Shown one piece after another: positions 36,432 through 44,744 of a stretch of 64,000 nt of DNA. The position numbers and the translations under genes were made by a program. The notes under the pieces were generated by a model, which made no database searches, had not been told where the DNA came from, and saw only the letters and a program-made list of their open reading frames with translations. The first letter of the stretch is position 1, and each line of letters begins with the position of its first letter. Source of the DNA: Xanthobacteraceae bacterium. Its GTDB lineage: Bacteria; Pseudomonadota; Alphaproteobacteria; Rhizobiales; Xanthobacteraceae. The DNA lies in assembly GCA_019746355.1 (NCBI GenBank), contig JAIESC010000013.1, positions 62,001-126,000 of the forward strand. Reading direction: 5' to 3'.

Positions 36432-37835
36432 ATGGCCACCCACCGCCTGACCCGCGAGATCCCGGTCGACGACAGCTACGACATCCTGGTCGCCGGCGGC
36501 GGACCGGCCGGCACCGCGGCCGCGGTCTGCGCTGCCCGCCTCGGCGCCAGGGTGCTGCTCGCCGAAGCCACCGGCTGCCTCGGCGGCATGGGCACCTCGG
36601 GCCTCGTCTCGACCTTCGGCCCGGTGTCCGACGGCAAGCGCATGCTGGTCGGCGGCTTCATGAAGGAGCTTGTCGAGTCTCTCTATCAGCGTGGCGATCT
36701 CGGCCCGCACGTGGTGCCGGAGTATCTCTACAGCCAGCTCAACCGCTGGGTCCCGTTCAAGCCGGAGGCGCTCAAGCGCACGCTCGACGCCATGGCGCAG
36801 GACGCCGGCGTCGACGTGCGCTTCTTCACCCGCGTGATCGACGCCGAGGCCGCGAACGGCCGCGTCGAGGGCGCGGTGATCAACAACGTCGAGGGCCACC
36901 GCTTCATCCGCGCCAAGGCGTTCATCGACTGCACCGGCGACGCCGCGCTGTCCGACCTCTGCGGCGCCGAGTGCAGGATCATCCTGCGCGACATCGACGC
37001 GATCGCGCCGTCGACGCTCTGCTCGATGTTCTCCGGCGTGAACTGGGACGATCCGGCCTATGGCGACGACTGGCGCGGCCTCGACAAGGTGAAGGCGTTC
37101 TCCAAGCAGCAGATCCTGAAAGCCATCGAGGACGGCCATTTCACCCAGCCTGACCGCTTCATGCCGGGCATGAACAAGATCGGCAGGCGCGCGGCCCAGC
37201 TCAACGGCGGCCACATCTTCAACCTCAACGGCCTCGACAGCCGCTCGCTGTCGGACGGCATGATGTTCGGGCGCAAGCTCGCGGTCGAATACACCGAGTT
37301 CTTCCGCAAATACGTGCCGGGCTGCGCGGAGATCGAGCTCCTCACCACCGCGCCGGTGATGGGCGTGCGCGACACCCGCCGCATCGTCGGCGAGTTCGAG
37401 CTGACGATCGACGACTTCAAGTCGGCGCGCCAGTTTCCCGATCAGGTCGCGGTCTACAATCGGCCGACCGACGTGCATCCGACCGACACGTCGGAGAAGG
37501 AGTACAAACGCTTCCTCGACGACTTCGAGGGCTTCCACGGGCTCGGCGAGGGCGATTGCCTCGGCGTGCCCTACGGCATCCTGGTGCCGAAGGGCTGGAG
37601 CAATCTCTGGGTCGCCGGACGCTGCCACTCGAGCGACACCAAGGTGCATGGCTCGATCCGCGCCCAGTCCGCCGCCTACATGATGGGCCAGGCCTCGGCC
37701 ACCGCCGCCGTGCAGTCGATCCGCACCGGCGAGCCCGCCTGCGATCTCGACACCTGGACGCTCGTGGAAACGCTGCGCGGGCAGGGCGCCTATCTGCCGC
37801 AGGACAAGCTCAGCCACGCGATGACGCGAAGCTGA
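36432..37835 (+). CDS. FAD-dependent oxidoreductase (FAD_oxidored family)
   Basis: 467 residues from ATG 36432 (TAGGAACTCCG upstream). An N-terminal dinucleotide-binding domain (DILVAGGGPAGTAAAVCAAR and GARVLLAEATGCLGGMGTSG) is followed by a long substrate domain with VEGAVINNVEGH, FIDCTGDAALSDLCGAE and TAPVMGVRDTRRIVGEF. C-terminal FAD contacts are in NLWVAGRCHSSDTKVHGSIR and AAYMMGQASATAA. It resembles the FAD-dependent oxidoreductases related to fumarate reductase/succinate dehydrogenase flavoproteins. No signal peptide. Substrate unknown; presumably linked to the adjacent tctC genes. Confidence 0.87.
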   Translation: MATHRLTREIPVDDSYDILVAGGGPAGTAAAVCAARLGARVLLAEATGCLGGMGTSGLVSTFGPVSDGKRMLVGGFMKELVESLYQRGDLGPHVVPEYLYSQLNRWVPFKPEALKRTLDAMAQDAGVDVRFFTRVIDAEAANGRVEGAVINNVEGHRFIRAKAFIDCTGDAALSDLCGAECRIILRDIDAIAPSTLCSMFSGVNWDDPAYGDDWRGLDKVKAFSKQQILKAIEDGHFTQPDRFMPGMNKIGRRAAQLNGGHIFNLNGLDSRSLSDGMMFGRKLAVEYTEFFRKYVPGCAEIELLTTAPVMGVRDTRRIVGEFELTIDDFKSARQFPDQVAVYNRPTDVHPTDTSEKEYKRFLDDFEGFHGLGEGDCLGVPYGILVPKGWSNLWVAGRCHSSDTKVHGSIRAQSAAYMMGQASATAAVQSIRTGEPACDLDTWTLVETLRGQGAYLPQDKLSHAMTRS

Positions 37836-37889
37836 AGTCATTGCGTTGTTGCGTGGGCAAATTCTACTGCGTCAGAAGAGCCGAGGCGC

Positions 37890-38050
37890 TTGTTGTTGTG
37901 CCCTCTCCTTGTGGGAGAGGGCTGCACCGACCGCTCAGCGAAAAGAAAGGGTGAGGGGTGACGGTCCATCGATAGGTCGTAACCCCTCACCCATTCGAAT
38001 GTACTGCACAGTTGGTGTAGCCCTCTCCCACAAGGAGAGGGCGCAATAAC
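37890..38050. repeat. Compound nested palindrome next to the RAYT cassette
   Basis: Outer arms 37901-37928 and 38014-38041 are inverted repeats with one mismatch, and each arm is itself a hairpin (CCCTCTCC-ttgtg-GGAGAGGG). An inner perfect 11-bp inverted repeat pairs GGGTGAGGGGT (37949-37959) with ACCCCTCACCC (37982-37992). The layout is that of paired REP units in inverse orientation (BIME-like). Part of a 550-bp stretch without genes. Confidence 0.8.
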
Positions 38051-38092
38051 CAACGGCGGCGTTTTTGACGCAGTAGGACAAAGGCGCGCCAT

Positions 38093-38128
38093 CAGCGCGT
38101 TCACGCGCGTCTTCGAGGCGCTATGGCG
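38093..38128 (+). repeat. 36-bp dispersed repeat (first copy)
   Basis: Begins CAGCGCGTTCACGCGCGTCT and ends GCGCTATGGCG. A second copy with two mismatches is at 44745-44780, about 6.6 kb away on the same strand. Non-coding in both places. Confidence 0.75.
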
Positions 38129-38276
38129 GCGTGCCCACGCGATGCCTCCGCGAGCGCAAGAAGCAGGTGGGCGCGCCGCCTGTGGCGGCTTTGCCCACTC
38201 TACAATTCTGCTGTCACCGCAATGGCGTAATCGCCGCCGCCCGCGGCTGACGCCGTAGCCGGTTGCCCCGTCTAAC

Positions 38277-38320
38277 CGCCGAAGATGACCCGGCGGAAAC
38301 GCCGCAGCGAGAACGCGAAG
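38277..38320. repeat. 44-bp direct repeat, left copy
   Basis: Identical over 44 bp to 38973-39016. Read on the minus strand it encodes the end of an RRFRRVIFG C-terminus and continues into GGT TAG, which is probably the original 3' end of the ABC permease gene. Confidence 0.9.
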
Positions 38321-38325
38321 ATCGC

Positions 38326-38358
38326 GTAGGATGGGTTGAGCCGCAGGCGAAACCCATC
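38326..38358. repeat. REP-like element, left of RAYT
   Basis: 33 bp, GTAGGATGGGTTGAGCC-gca-GGCGAAACCCATC. Its own arms pair (GATGGGTT with AACCCATC), and the whole unit is the inverse of 38918-38950 except for the 3-nt loop. Confidence 0.88.
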
Positions 38359-38385
38359 GCGGTGCCGTTTTGCTATGCTGCAATC

Positions 38386-38919
38386 ATGACGCAGTACCGG
38401 CGCAATTTTGTTCCAGGCGGCAGCTTCTTCTTCACCGTTAATCTCGCGGAGCGACGGTCGTGCTTGCTCACCGAACATATCGGCGCATTGCGTGCGGCGT
38501 TTCGCGAAACGAAGGCCGATCATCCGTTCAGCATCGAGGCAATTGTCGTCCTGCCCGATCATCTGCATGCGATCTGGAGTCTGCCCAAGGGGGACGCCGA
38601 TTTCGCGACGCGCTGGCGATTGATCAAATCGAGGTTTTCGCATGCGTTGCCAGGAGGTGAGCGAATTTCCGCAAGCCGCCGCAGCAAGGGCGAGCGCGGC
38701 ATCTGGCAGCGGCGCTATTGGGAGCACACGCTGCGCGATGAAGGCGATTTCGCTCGGCATGTCGACTATATTCATTTCAACCCGGTGAAGCATGGGCATG
38801 TCGTACGCGTGGCGGATTGGCCGTATTCTTCATTCAATCGCATGACGCGGCTTGGTGTTTATCCCGCGGATTGGACGCGCGATGCTGGTAACGCAGACGC
38901 CGAGTTCGGGGAGAGGTGA
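38386..38919 (+). CDS. REP-associated tyrosine transposase (RAYT, Y1/HUH family)
   Basis: 177 residues from ATG 38386. N-terminal YRRNFVPGGSFFFTVNLAER is typical of RAYTs. The HUH metal motif is H59-x-H61 in LPDHLHAIW and the nucleophilic tyrosine is Y128 in DYIHFNPVKHG. W-Q-R-R-Y-W-E-H (107-114) and WPYSSFNR follow. The gene is intact and full length for the family, so the enzyme may be active. It would cut and join single-stranded REP hairpins. The stop codon overlaps the first bases of the right REP. A TATGCT box lies at about 38372, upstream of the start. Confidence 0.93.
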   Translation: MTQYRRNFVPGGSFFFTVNLAERRSCLLTEHIGALRAAFRETKADHPFSIEAIVVLPDHLHAIWSLPKGDADFATRWRLIKSRFSHALPGGERISASRRSKGERGIWQRRYWEHTLRDEGDFARHVDYIHFNPVKHGHVVRVADWPYSSFNRMTRLGVYPADWTRDAGNADAEFGER

Positions 38920-38950
38920 TGGGTTTCGCCTTTGGCTCAACCCATCCTAC
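38918..38950. repeat. REP-like element, right of RAYT
   Basis: 33 bp, GATGGGTTTCGCC-ttt-GGCTCAACCCATCCTAC, inverse of the left REP at 38326-38358; the arms are identical and only the loop differs. Overlaps the RAYT stop codon by 2 bases. Confidence 0.88.
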
Positions 38951-38967
38951 GGGCTACGGGCTCCCCG

Positions 38968-40149
38968 TCAGGCGCCGAAGATGACCCGGCGGAAACGCCG
39001 CAGCGAGAACGCGAAGTACCCGCAGCCGAGTGCGACAAGCGCCAGAAGCTGCGGCCAGACGATCGAAAGATCAGCGCCGCGATAGAGCACGGCCTGCGCG
39101 AAGGCCACGAAATGCGGCGTCGGGCTGATGGTCAGCATCACGGTGCGCAGCCAGAGCGGCATGCTCTCCATCGGGGTGGTGCTGCCGGACAGGAGCTGCA
39201 TCACCAGCAGGACCGGGATCGCGAGCAGCGCGAACTGTCCCATCGTGGTCGCCAGCGTGCCGAGGAGGATGCCAAGCGCCGCGACCGTGAAGGCATAAAG
39301 CGCTCCGCCGAGCAGAAACAGCACCAGCGATCCGGCGATCGGCACGCCGAGCAGCCATTGCACCACCAGCGCGAGCGACAGCCCCGCCGCCGACACGATG
39401 ACGAGCCCGTTGGCGACGATCTTCGCCAGCATGATCTCCGTCGGGACCACCGGCATCACCAGCAGGTGTTCGACCGTGCCTTGCTCACGCTCGCGGATCA
39501 GCGCCGCGCCGCTGAGGATGACGGTGAGCAAGGTCAGATTGTTGACCACCTGCATGACCGCGGTGAACCAGCTCGGCGTCAGGTTGGGGTTGAACTTGCT
39601 GCGGATCACCAGATTGACCGGCGCTTCGCTGCTTCCTTCGCGCCTCGCCTTGAAACGGGTGATCTCGCTGTTGAGGATATTCTGGATATAGATGGCACCG
39701 TTGCCCGCCTGCGCCATCGCCGTCGCGTCCACATTGATCTGGATGGATGTCGGGCGACCTGCCAGCACGTCGGCCTCGAATTTGGGCGGCGCGACCACGA
39801 CGAACACCATCCGTCCTTGATCCAGCGCGGCGTCCATCTCGGCGGCCGAGAGCGATATGGTCCTTTGGAACAACGGCGGGAGCAGCGCGTCTCTGAGCTG
39901 GCGGGAGAGCGATGAGTGGTCCTCGTCGACGAAGCCGACCGTCATGTTCCTGACTTCGGTCGAGGCCCCGGTGGTCACCATATAGACCGCGATACTGAAG
40001 GAGTAGAGCACCAGGACGAGCATCAGCGGGTCGGCGCGGATGCTGCGCAGCTCCTTGATCGCCAGCTGATAGAGGTTCGCGATATGCCTGCCGAACGCTG
40101 ATCGCCGGCTCGGCCGGTTGATTGCCGAATCGCGGGCGCGATCTGCCAT
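38968..40149 (-). CDS. ABC-2 type transporter permease (YhhJ-like)
   Basis: 393 residues. One N-terminal span (about 40-60, MLVLVLYSFSIAVYM), a large periplasmic loop, then five spans from about 205. Signatures are REREQGTVEHLLVMPVVPTEIMLAK and SGSTTPMESMPLWLRTVML, as in ABC-2 permeases of the YbhS/YhhJ group. Starts 1 bp after the stop of the RbbA-like gene. Its last codons lie in the 44-bp repeat of the RAYT cassette; the protein ends FGA instead of the probable original FGG, with unchanged length. Exporter subunit, cargo unknown. Confidence 0.92.
   Translation of the reverse strand: MADRARDSAINRPSRRSAFGRHIANLYQLAIKELRSIRADPLMLVLVLYSFSIAVYMVTTGASTEVRNMTVGFVDEDHSSLSRQLRDALLPPLFQRTISLSAAEMDAALDQGRMVFVVVAPPKFEADVLAGRPTSIQINVDATAMAQAGNGAIYIQNILNSEITRFKARREGSSEAPVNLVIRSKFNPNLTPSWFTAVMQVVNNLTLLTVILSGAALIREREQGTVEHLLVMPVVPTEIMLAKIVANGLVIVSAAGLSLALVVQWLLGVPIAGSLVLFLLGGALYAFTVAALGILLGTLATTMGQFALLAIPVLLVMQLLSGSTTPMESMPLWLRTVMLTISPTPHFVAFAQAVLYRGADLSIVWPQLLALVALGCGYFAFSLRRFRRVIFGA
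38973..39016. repeat. 44-bp direct repeat, right copy (in permease 3' end)
   Basis: Identical to 38277-38320; here it forms codons near the C terminus of the ABC permease on the minus strand, followed by GCC TGA supplied by the cassette. Confidence 0.9.
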
Positions 40150-40150
40150 G

Positions 40151-42892
40151 CTACGCCTCCTGCTTGCGCAGAATGAGCTGAGCTATGACGAGGTAGGTCA
40201 GGCCGAAACCAGCAAGCACGATCACGTTCAGCCAGAGATCGTAAAATCCGAGCGACTTGGTGAAGGTGCCGACGCTGACCGGCTGATACCACGCCGCCGG
40301 GAATGCCAGCCCGGTGACGCGGGCACCGCCCGAGAGGGATGAGACGGGCACCAGCAGCCCCGAGAAATTCACGGTCGGAATGATGGCGAGGATTGCGGTC
40401 GCGAACACGGCGGCGACCTGCGTGCGCGTGAACGACGACACCAACTGCCCGAACCCGGTGGCGGCCAGAACATACAGAAGGCTTCCCACCGCGAGCGTGG
40501 CGAACGACCCCTTGACCGGGACATCGAAGATGAACAATGCCATGAGCACCAGCAGCACGAAGCTGCCCATCGCGACGGCGACGTAGGGAAGCTGCTTGCC
40601 GACCAGGAATTCGAACTTGGTCATGGGTGTCGAGCGGAAATTGGCGATTGAGCCGGTCTCCTTCTCGCGCACCACCGCGATGGCGGACATGATGGCCGGG
40701 ATCAGCAGCAGCATGAGCATGATGACGCTGGGGATCATCGCAAACACGCTCCTGAAGGCCTGATTGTAGAGAAAGCGCGGCTCGAAGGTCACGGCGCTGA
40801 CGGTCGCCTGGGGCCCGTAGCGTCGCTTCATCAGTTCCTCCGCAAATTGTGCGGCAACGCCGGTGACATAGCCCCTCGCGGTCTCGGCACGGAACGGCAT
40901 GCTGCCGTCGATCCAGACCGCCACCTCCGGCGTCCTGCCGGATTGCAGATCGCGGCCGAACCCGGAAGGGATTTCGATCGCAAATGTCAGCTCGCCGGAT
41001 CGGAAGCGGCGATCCATATCGTCGCTGGAGCCGATCGGCGGCCGTTCGGTGAAGTAGCGCGAGCCCGCGAAGTTCTCCAGCAGCGTCCGGCTCTCCGGCG
41101 TCTGATCCTGATCGAAGGTGGCGTATTTGAGGTTTTCCACGTCGAAGGAGATGCCGAAGCCAAAGGCCAGCATCAGCACCAGCGGCCCCAGCAGGGCGAA
41201 GGCGATCCGTATCGGGTCGCGCAGCAGCTCCAATGTCTCGCGTCGCGCGCAGGCCCACAGCCGGCCGGGATCGAACTGGCGGATCGCATGCACGGGCTCC
41301 GCCGACGGCGCCGCGGCGGGCTGCGGCGCGGCCTGGGCCTTCTTGCTGCGGTCGATGCCGGCCGCATCGGCCAGATAGCCGACGAACGCCTCTTCGATCG
41401 AAGCGGCCCGGCGTTGCTGCACGAGCTCATCCGGTGTTCCAACGGCCAGCACCTTTCCCGCGTGCATCAGCGAAATCCGGTCGCAGCGTTCGGCTTCGTT
41501 CATGAAATGCGTCGACAGAAAGATCGTCACGCCGTCATCGCGGGAGAGTTCGATCAGGATGCGCCAGAACGAGTCGCGCGCCACCGGATCGACGCCGGAG
41601 GTCGGCTCATCGAGGATGAGGATGGCCGGCCGATGCAGGATCGCGACCGCAAGCTGCAGTCTCTGCTTCATGCCGAGCGGGAGCTTCTCCGGCCTCTCGC
41701 CGTCGACCTTATCGAGGTCGAAGCGCGCCAGAAGCTCCTGGACGCGGCTGTCCCTTTCGTCCGATGGCAGTTGATAGATGTGGGCGTGAAACGCGAGGTT
41801 CTGCCGGACGGTAAGCTCGTTGTAGAGCGAGAACGATTGGGACATGTAGCCGACGTTGCGGCGCATCTCCATGTCGTCCGTTTCCATGGGACGGCCAAAC
41901 AGCTTCGCCCATCCCTCCGTCGCGGGCAAAAGCCCTGTCAGCATCTTCATCGTCGTGGTCTTGCCGCTGCCGTTCGAGCCGAGGAAGCCGAAGATCTCGC
42001 CTGTGGCGATGCGGAAGCTCACATGGTCCACGGCGACGAAATTGCCGAAGCGCCGGGTCAGACCCTCGGCCTCGATGGCCGGGACCGTGTCGTCATGGGT
42101 TGGGCGGCGCCGGAGCACCACCTTCTGGTACTGCGCGCGCTGCTCCTTCGGGAGCAGCGCGATGAAGGCCGCTTCGAGCGATGTCTCGCCCGCCTGCTGC
42201 AGGATGTCCTTGAGCCCGCCGCGGGCGATGATCTTGCCGTCGTTCATCGCCACCAGAGCGTCGAAGCGCTCGGCCTCATCCATGTAGGCGGTCGACACGA
42301 TCACGCTCATCTGCGGCCGCCGGGCCCTGATCGAATTGATGAGATCCCAGAATTGTTCACGCGAAAGCGGATCGACGCCGGTGGTCGGTTCGTCGAGGAT
42401 GAGCAGATCGGGATCGTGAATCAGCGCGCAGCACAGGCTGAGCTTTTGCTTCATCCCGCCGGAGAGCTTGCCCGCCGGCCGGTCCTCGAACGGATCGAGG
42501 CCGGTCGCTTGCAGGAGTTCGTCGATGTGCGCGCGCCGTTCCGGCTTGGATTGACCGAACAGGCGGCCAAAGAAGTCGATATTCTCCAGGACGGTGAGGG
42601 TGGGGTAGAGATTGCGTCCGAGTCCCTGGGGCATATAGGCGATGCGGCCGTAGGACCGCGTTCGATGCGCTGCGTCCGCCATGTCTCCGCCGAGGACCGT
42701 GACGCGGCCGTCCTGGATTTTCCGGACGCCTGAAATGAGTGCCAGCAAGGTCGACTTGCCCACGCCGTCGGGCCCGATCACGCCGGTCATGCGGCGCGCG
42801 GGAACGTCGAGCGTGATGTCGTCGAGCGCCGCCCGGCTCCCATAGTGATGGGAGACGCGCATGAGACCCGCGACCACTGCATTCGCCGTCAT
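40151..42892 (-). CDS. rbbA: RbbA-like ABC transporter: two ATP-binding domains fused to an ABC-2 permease
   Basis: 913 residues from the ATG that overlaps the upstream stop (ATGA). NBD1 spans 5-235 with Walker A GPDGVGKST (40-48), LSGGMKQK (143-150) and LLILDEPT (163-170). NBD2 spans about 272-505 with GSNGSGKTT (305-313), a variant signature LPLGMKQR and LILDEPTSG. An Ala/Pro-rich linker (519-531) leads to an ABC-2 permease (about 545-913) with VVREKETGSIANFRSTPMTK. Architecture is that of E. coli RbbA/YhiH. The second NBD has L-P-L-G in place of L-S-G-G, as is usual for this family. Works with the adjacent permease and membrane-fusion protein as an efflux or export system. Confidence 0.93.
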   Translation of the reverse strand: MTANAVVAGLMRVSHHYGSRAALDDITLDVPARRMTGVIGPDGVGKSTLLALISGVRKIQDGRVTVLGGDMADAAHRTRSYGRIAYMPQGLGRNLYPTLTVLENIDFFGRLFGQSKPERRAHIDELLQATGLDPFEDRPAGKLSGGMKQKLSLCCALIHDPDLLILDEPTTGVDPLSREQFWDLINSIRARRPQMSVIVSTAYMDEAERFDALVAMNDGKIIARGGLKDILQQAGETSLEAAFIALLPKEQRAQYQKVVLRRRPTHDDTVPAIEAEGLTRRFGNFVAVDHVSFRIATGEIFGFLGSNGSGKTTTMKMLTGLLPATEGWAKLFGRPMETDDMEMRRNVGYMSQSFSLYNELTVRQNLAFHAHIYQLPSDERDSRVQELLARFDLDKVDGERPEKLPLGMKQRLQLAVAILHRPAILILDEPTSGVDPVARDSFWRILIELSRDDGVTIFLSTHFMNEAERCDRISLMHAGKVLAVGTPDELVQQRRAASIEEAFVGYLADAAGIDRSKKAQAAPQPAAAPSAEPVHAIRQFDPGRLWACARRETLELLRDPIRIAFALLGPLVLMLAFGFGISFDVENLKYATFDQDQTPESRTLLENFAGSRYFTERPPIGSSDDMDRRFRSGELTFAIEIPSGFGRDLQSGRTPEVAVWIDGSMPFRAETARGYVTGVAAQFAEELMKRRYGPQATVSAVTFEPRFLYNQAFRSVFAMIPSVIMLMLLLIPAIMSAIAVVREKETGSIANFRSTPMTKFEFLVGKQLPYVAVAMGSFVLLVLMALFIFDVPVKGSFATLAVGSLLYVLAATGFGQLVSSFTRTQVAAVFATAILAIIPTVNFSGLLVPVSSLSGGARVTGLAFPAAWYQPVSVGTFTKSLGFYDLWLNVIVLAGFGLTYLVIAQLILRKQEA

Positions 42893-43950
42893 TTCGGCAG
42901 CCTCACTTGCAGGTCCGGCGGCCATTCGACCGTCGCGGAGGTTCGCACGAAGCCAAAGCCGCGGACGCCGGTCTTCACCCGCCGGTAGTGTCTCTTCAGG
43001 ACGGCGGGATCAATCTGCAGCTTGACGCGGAACATCAGCTTCTCGCGTTCCTCGGCGGTCTCCACGCTCTTCGGCGTGAACTGGGCATCCGCGGCGACAA
43101 AGCCGACGGTCGCCGGCACGACATATTGAGGCAGTGGATCGACAATGATGCGCGCCTCATCGCTCAGGATCAGCGGTCCAGCCTGTGCCGCAGGCAGGAA
43201 GATCGTCATATAGACGTCGTTCAAGTCGAGGATGGTCAGAACCCGCGTCCCGGCGCTGACCACTTCGCCTGCGCGCGCGAGCCGGTACTGCACGCGCCCG
43301 CTGCGCGGCGCGACGAGCTGCAAATCGACCAGGATCGCCTCGATCCGGTCGACCTCCGCCTCGGCGGACTTGATCGCGAACGTCGCTTGCTCGTTCTGCG
43401 CCTTCGCGGCGCGCAGGGCGGCGTCGGCGGCGTCGCGCTTGTTGCGCCGCTGATCGAAGGCCTGCCGCGCCAGGTGGCCCCTGTTCAAGAGCTCTTCGCC
43501 TCTCTCGAATTCGACTTGCGCGAAGGCCTGATCGCTCTTGCGCTGGGCAATCATGGCCTCGGACTCGGCCAGCGCTCGTTTTGCCCGCAAGACTTCCGCG
43601 CGGGCGCCGCGGAGTTGCGCTTCGTATTCAGGCGCCGAGATGCGGGCCACCACCTGCCCGGCGGTTACGTCGTCGCCTTCATTCACGGCGAGCGCGGCGA
43701 GACGTCCCGCGTACTTTGCCGCCACGTCGATCTGGGTGGCCTCGATACGGCCGTTCGCCTTGACGATGCCTTCCGGCATTTGCCGGCCGCGCAAGCGATC
43801 GAGCAGCGTCCGGAGCCTCGGTAGCGCCTGTGCGGGAGACGCGAGCACACTGTCGATCGGGGGAATGTTGCTCTGGATGGAGTTCGAGAGAGCGCCGACG
43901 ACCAGGATTGCAGGAGCAACCAGGAAGGCGGCGGCACGACGTCCGAACAT
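42889..43950 (-). CDS. HlyD/EmrA-family membrane fusion protein of the ABC exporter
   Basis: 353 residues from ATG 43950 (CGGAGGGCTGCC upstream; an in-frame start at 43992 adds 14 residues). An N-terminal anchor (AAFLVAPAILVVGALS), a biotinyl-lipoyl half (GRIEATQIDVAAKYAGRLAAL, VNEGDDVTAGQVVARI) and a long alpha-helical hairpin (about 100-190) are followed by the returning lipoyl half DLQLVAPRSGRVQYRLARAGEVV and a beta-barrel domain. It is the YhiI-type periplasmic partner of RbbA-like exporters. First gene of the three-gene operon apart from a possible small upstream gene. Confidence 0.92.
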   Translation of the reverse strand: MFGRRAAAFLVAPAILVVGALSNSIQSNIPPIDSVLASPAQALPRLRTLLDRLRGRQMPEGIVKANGRIEATQIDVAAKYAGRLAALAVNEGDDVTAGQVVARISAPEYEAQLRGARAEVLRAKRALAESEAMIAQRKSDQAFAQVEFERGEELLNRGHLARQAFDQRRNKRDAADAALRAAKAQNEQATFAIKSAEAEVDRIEAILVDLQLVAPRSGRVQYRLARAGEVVSAGTRVLTILDLNDVYMTIFLPAAQAGPLILSDEARIIVDPLPQYVVPATVGFVAADAQFTPKSVETAEEREKLMFRVKLQIDPAVLKRHYRRVKTGVRGFGFVRTSATVEWPPDLQVRLPK

Positions 43951-44013
43951 GGCAGCCCTCCGCGTTGAAACGATCCAGGCACGGGGCCTCAAGGAATCGA
44001 TAAGCCGGTATCC

Positions 44014-44244
44014 TCAGTGTTTTCGCGCTCCCTTTGCGGACGACGCGGGCTCGAACGCGAACCCGAGAACATGCGGCACGTCGCCGGCCATATGTTCGAG
44101 GTAATTGTTGCCGCGCTGGCGCGACACGTCCTGCATCAGCACGTTGCGTTGGACGATGTGCAGCACACAATCGGCGAGAGCCGCGCACTCGATCGCCGAT
44201 GGTCTTCGATGCAACGGGCTCGCAGCTGCGTCTGTCGACATCAC
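44014..44244 (-). CDS. Small hypothetical protein upstream of the exporter operon
   Basis: Up to 76 residues (ATG at 44244 or 44241) with two cysteines (IECAALADC) and a soluble, mixed composition; no domain recognised. ACGGAG lies 10 nt before the start. It is on the same strand as the exporter genes and ends 63 bp before the membrane-fusion start, so it could be the first gene of the operon. A chance frame is not excluded. Confidence 0.45.
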   Translation of the reverse strand: MMSTDAAASPLHRRPSAIECAALADCVLHIVQRNVLMQDVSRQRGNNYLEHMAGDVPHVLGFAFEPASSAKGARKH

Positions 44245-44452
44245 GCGTCGACTCCGTGACGTAAGCTCGCACCGCTCCCGACAAGGGAACGTTACGCTTC
44301 AGAGCAACGTGACGCAACAACAGAGGCATGTGCGCAGTGTCGGACCGATCGGTGCGAAGACATTGCGCGCTGGTGTCCCGTCACAGGCCTTCTCGAAGGT
44401 GATTTGCTGGTGATGCGATTGGCAGTGTTTTTTCGGAAATCTGTCGGGAAGC

Positions 44453-44599
44453 GGCCTGTTCGCCGACTTCGCCGCGGTGCAGGCGGCGAGCGCCCAGGTC
44501 GGCAGCAACGTGGTGATCACGCTCGATGCGTCGAACACCATCACGCTGCAGAACGTCAGCCTGGCAAACCTGAACCAGAACGATTTCCAGCTCGTTTGA
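44453..44599 (+). pseudogene. C-terminal remnant of an RTX/cadherin-type calcium-binding secreted protein
   Basis: In one frame the bases encode GLFADFAAVQAASAQVG, then NVVITLDASNTITLQNVSL and a final NLNQNDFQLV stop. The pattern V-V-I-x-L-D-x-x-x-T-I-T-L-Q-N-V-x-L-x-x-L-x-x-x-D-F is the usual C-terminal end of type I-secreted hemolysin-like repeat proteins. The frame closes at a TGA at 44411 and no start is present, so only about 48 residues survive. A gene fragment left by deletion or by insertion of the neighbouring repeats. Confidence 0.65.
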
Positions 44600-44617
44600 G
44601 AGGCCTGGCGAAAAACT

Positions 44618-44690
44618 CTCCGCGGTCATTCCGGGGCGGCCCGAAGGGCCGAGCCCGGAATCCAGACACACGGGGATTCGGGCTCGCGCC
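44618..44690. repeat. Degenerate half copy of the ATTCCGGGG palindrome
   Basis: CTCTCCGCGGTCATTCCGGGG...GCCCGGAATCCAGACACA...GGGATTC matches the left part of the complete copy at 47017-47134; the right arm is lost after about 44700. The rest of 44600-45383 holds the 36-bp repeat, a three-arm palindrome and a REP-like unit, with no credible gene. Confidence 0.7.
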
Positions 44691-44744
44691 TTCAGCCTTC
44701 GCGCTCACGCGTTTCGGCGACTCCAGGACCGCGTAGCTCGCCGC

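Larger units (their letters stand above)
38277..39016. mobile_element. RAYT (REP-associated tyrosine transposase) cassette
   Basis: A 652-bp body (38321-38972) contains the transposase gene flanked by 33-bp inverted REP-like sequences. It lies between perfect 44-bp direct repeats (38277-38320 and 38973-39016). The right-hand repeat encodes the last codons of the ABC permease, and the left-hand copy encodes the same residues followed by a stop one codon later. The cassette therefore appears to have entered the 3' end of that gene. Y1/HUH transposases normally make no target duplication, so the 44-bp repeat is unusual. Confidence 0.8.

Noticed and set aside
36420..37841. 473-codon antisense frame opposite the FAD oxidoreductase
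   Set aside because: Mirror of a high-GC gene. The plus-strand product has an intact dinucleotide-binding motif and the antisense product has none.
37836..38262. Repeats near the FAD oxidoreductase considered as a CRISPR array
   Set aside because: The units are inverted and nested, not evenly spaced direct repeats, and no cas genes are present.
38272..38799. Minus-strand frame ending with the permease C-terminal sequence
   Set aside because: It is antisense to the RAYT gene; only its last 15 or so codons are meaningful, because they are the left copy of the 44-bp repeat.
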